NCBI GenBank assembly: GCA_017880705.1
Contig: JADGRS010000230.1
Span: 1-5,723 of the forward strand
DNA: 5,723 nt
Direction of reading: 5' to 3'
Source of the DNA: Burkholderiales bacterium
Lineage (GTDB): Bacteria > Pseudomonadota > Gammaproteobacteria > Burkholderiales > Usitatibacteraceae
Shown here one piece after another: positions 5,301 to 5,723 of the stretch (within the stretch, counting starts at the first letter, position 1; the number at the start of each line of letters is the position of its first letter). The notes beneath the pieces are model-generated. The model had not been told where the DNA came from. It saw only the letters and a list, made by a program, of their open reading frames with translations, and searched no databases. A program made the translations under genes and the position numbers.

Positions 5301-5723
5301 AACCGTCATCGCGGTCGACGCCATGGGAGGGGATCACGGGCCATCGGTCACGGTTCCCGCCTGCCTCGATTTCCTCGCCACGCATTCCGATATGGAGCTG
5401 CTGCTCGTCGGATTGAAGGAGCCGCTCCGGCGCGAGCTCGCGCGCCATCACGCCGACAGGGAGCCCCGCATCACCATCGTCGAAGCGACCGAGGTCGTCG
5501 GAATGGACGAGGATGTGCGCAGCGCCATCCGCAAGAAGAAGCATTCGTCGATGCGCATCGCCATCGATCTCGTGAAGGAGGGCCGCGCGCACGCCTGCGT
5601 GAGCGCGGGCAACACGGGCGCGCTCATGGGCACGGCCAAGTTCGTCCTGAAGACGCTCCCCGGCATCGACCGCCCCGCCATCTGCGCGGTCCTGCCGACG
5701 CGCACGGGGCAGGTCTACGCCCT
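5296..5723 (+). CDS. plsX: Phosphate acyltransferase PlsX, N-terminal part, 3' end outside window
   Basis: PlsX converts acyl-ACP and phosphate to acyl-phosphate, the acyl donor for PlsY in the first step of phospholipid synthesis; it is a peripheral membrane enzyme. The frame is open from ATG 5296 to the window end (142 full codons of a protein usually near 340-350 residues). Diagnostic blocks are [17 protein letters not shown] (5-21), the [18 protein letters not shown] segment (81-98) and [13 protein letters not shown] (100-112), all in the family's usual order and spacing. The ATG matches the family N-terminus; no Shine-Dalgarno sequence precedes it, and it sits in the 3' arm of a perfect hairpin. 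It lies 27 bases after rpmF, so it is probably in the same operon; fabH and other fatty-acid synthesis genes would be expected downstream but are not in view. Confidence 0.97.
   Translation, partial: MKTVIAVDAMGGDHGPSVTVPACLDFLATHSDMELLLVGLKEPLRRELARHHADREPRITIVEATEVVGMDEDVRSAIRKKKHSSMRIAIDLVKEGRAHACVSAGNTGALMGTAKFVLKTLPGIDRPAICAVLPTRTGQVYA

Noticed and set aside
4885..5592. A 235-codon minus-strand frame across yceD, rpmF and plsX
   Set aside because: It runs antisense to three well-supported genes and their spacers and has no recognisable motif.

Overview
The window is a GC-rich (roughly two-thirds G+C by eye) chromosomal segment with protein families and gene order typical of Betaproteobacteria. 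The signs are an SppA C-terminus, an RsmI-like methylase of the short form I know mainly from that class, a YceF-type Maf protein, and the yceD (DUF177) - rpmF - plsX block that leads into the fatty-acid synthesis genes. I cannot name genus or species. There are no RNA genes, CRISPR arrays, insertion sequences or phage genes.

Layout: (1) bases 1-338, plus strand, the C-terminal end of signal peptide peptidase SppA, cut by the window edge. (2) 345-3191, plus, starting 6 bases after the sppA stop, a 948-residue soluble protein with four PAS domains, a GGDEF domain and an EAL domain, all with intact-looking catalytic motifs; this is a c-di-GMP turnover enzyme. (3) 3222-4516, minus, a two-gene unit: a Maf-family nucleotide pyrophosphatase (first in transcription) and an RsmI-like SAM-dependent methyltransferase. 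The two overlap by four bases and both start with TTG. (4) 4517-4564, a 48-base AT-rich divergent regulatory gap. (5) 4565 to the end, plus: the DUF177/YceD protein, ribosomal protein L32 (rpmF), and the first 142 codons of plsX (phosphate acyltransferase).

How they work together: yceD, rpmF and plsX form the familiar unit coupling a ribosomal protein to phospholipid and fatty-acid synthesis. Maf and the methylase look like housekeeping or quality-control enzymes. The large PAS-GGDEF-EAL gene is the accessory element. It sits where, as I recall, related genomes usually have sppA next to the methylase, and its close spacing suggests it rides on the sppA transcript.

I see no entirely new system. 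The points most worth a second look are regulatory: a promoter placed so that the yceD transcript would start at or beside its ATG (a leaderless candidate), an inverted repeat centred in that promoter's spacer between two overlapping divergent promoters, and a perfect 9-bp hairpin that encloses the plsX start codon. No stretch over 300 bases lacks a gene.
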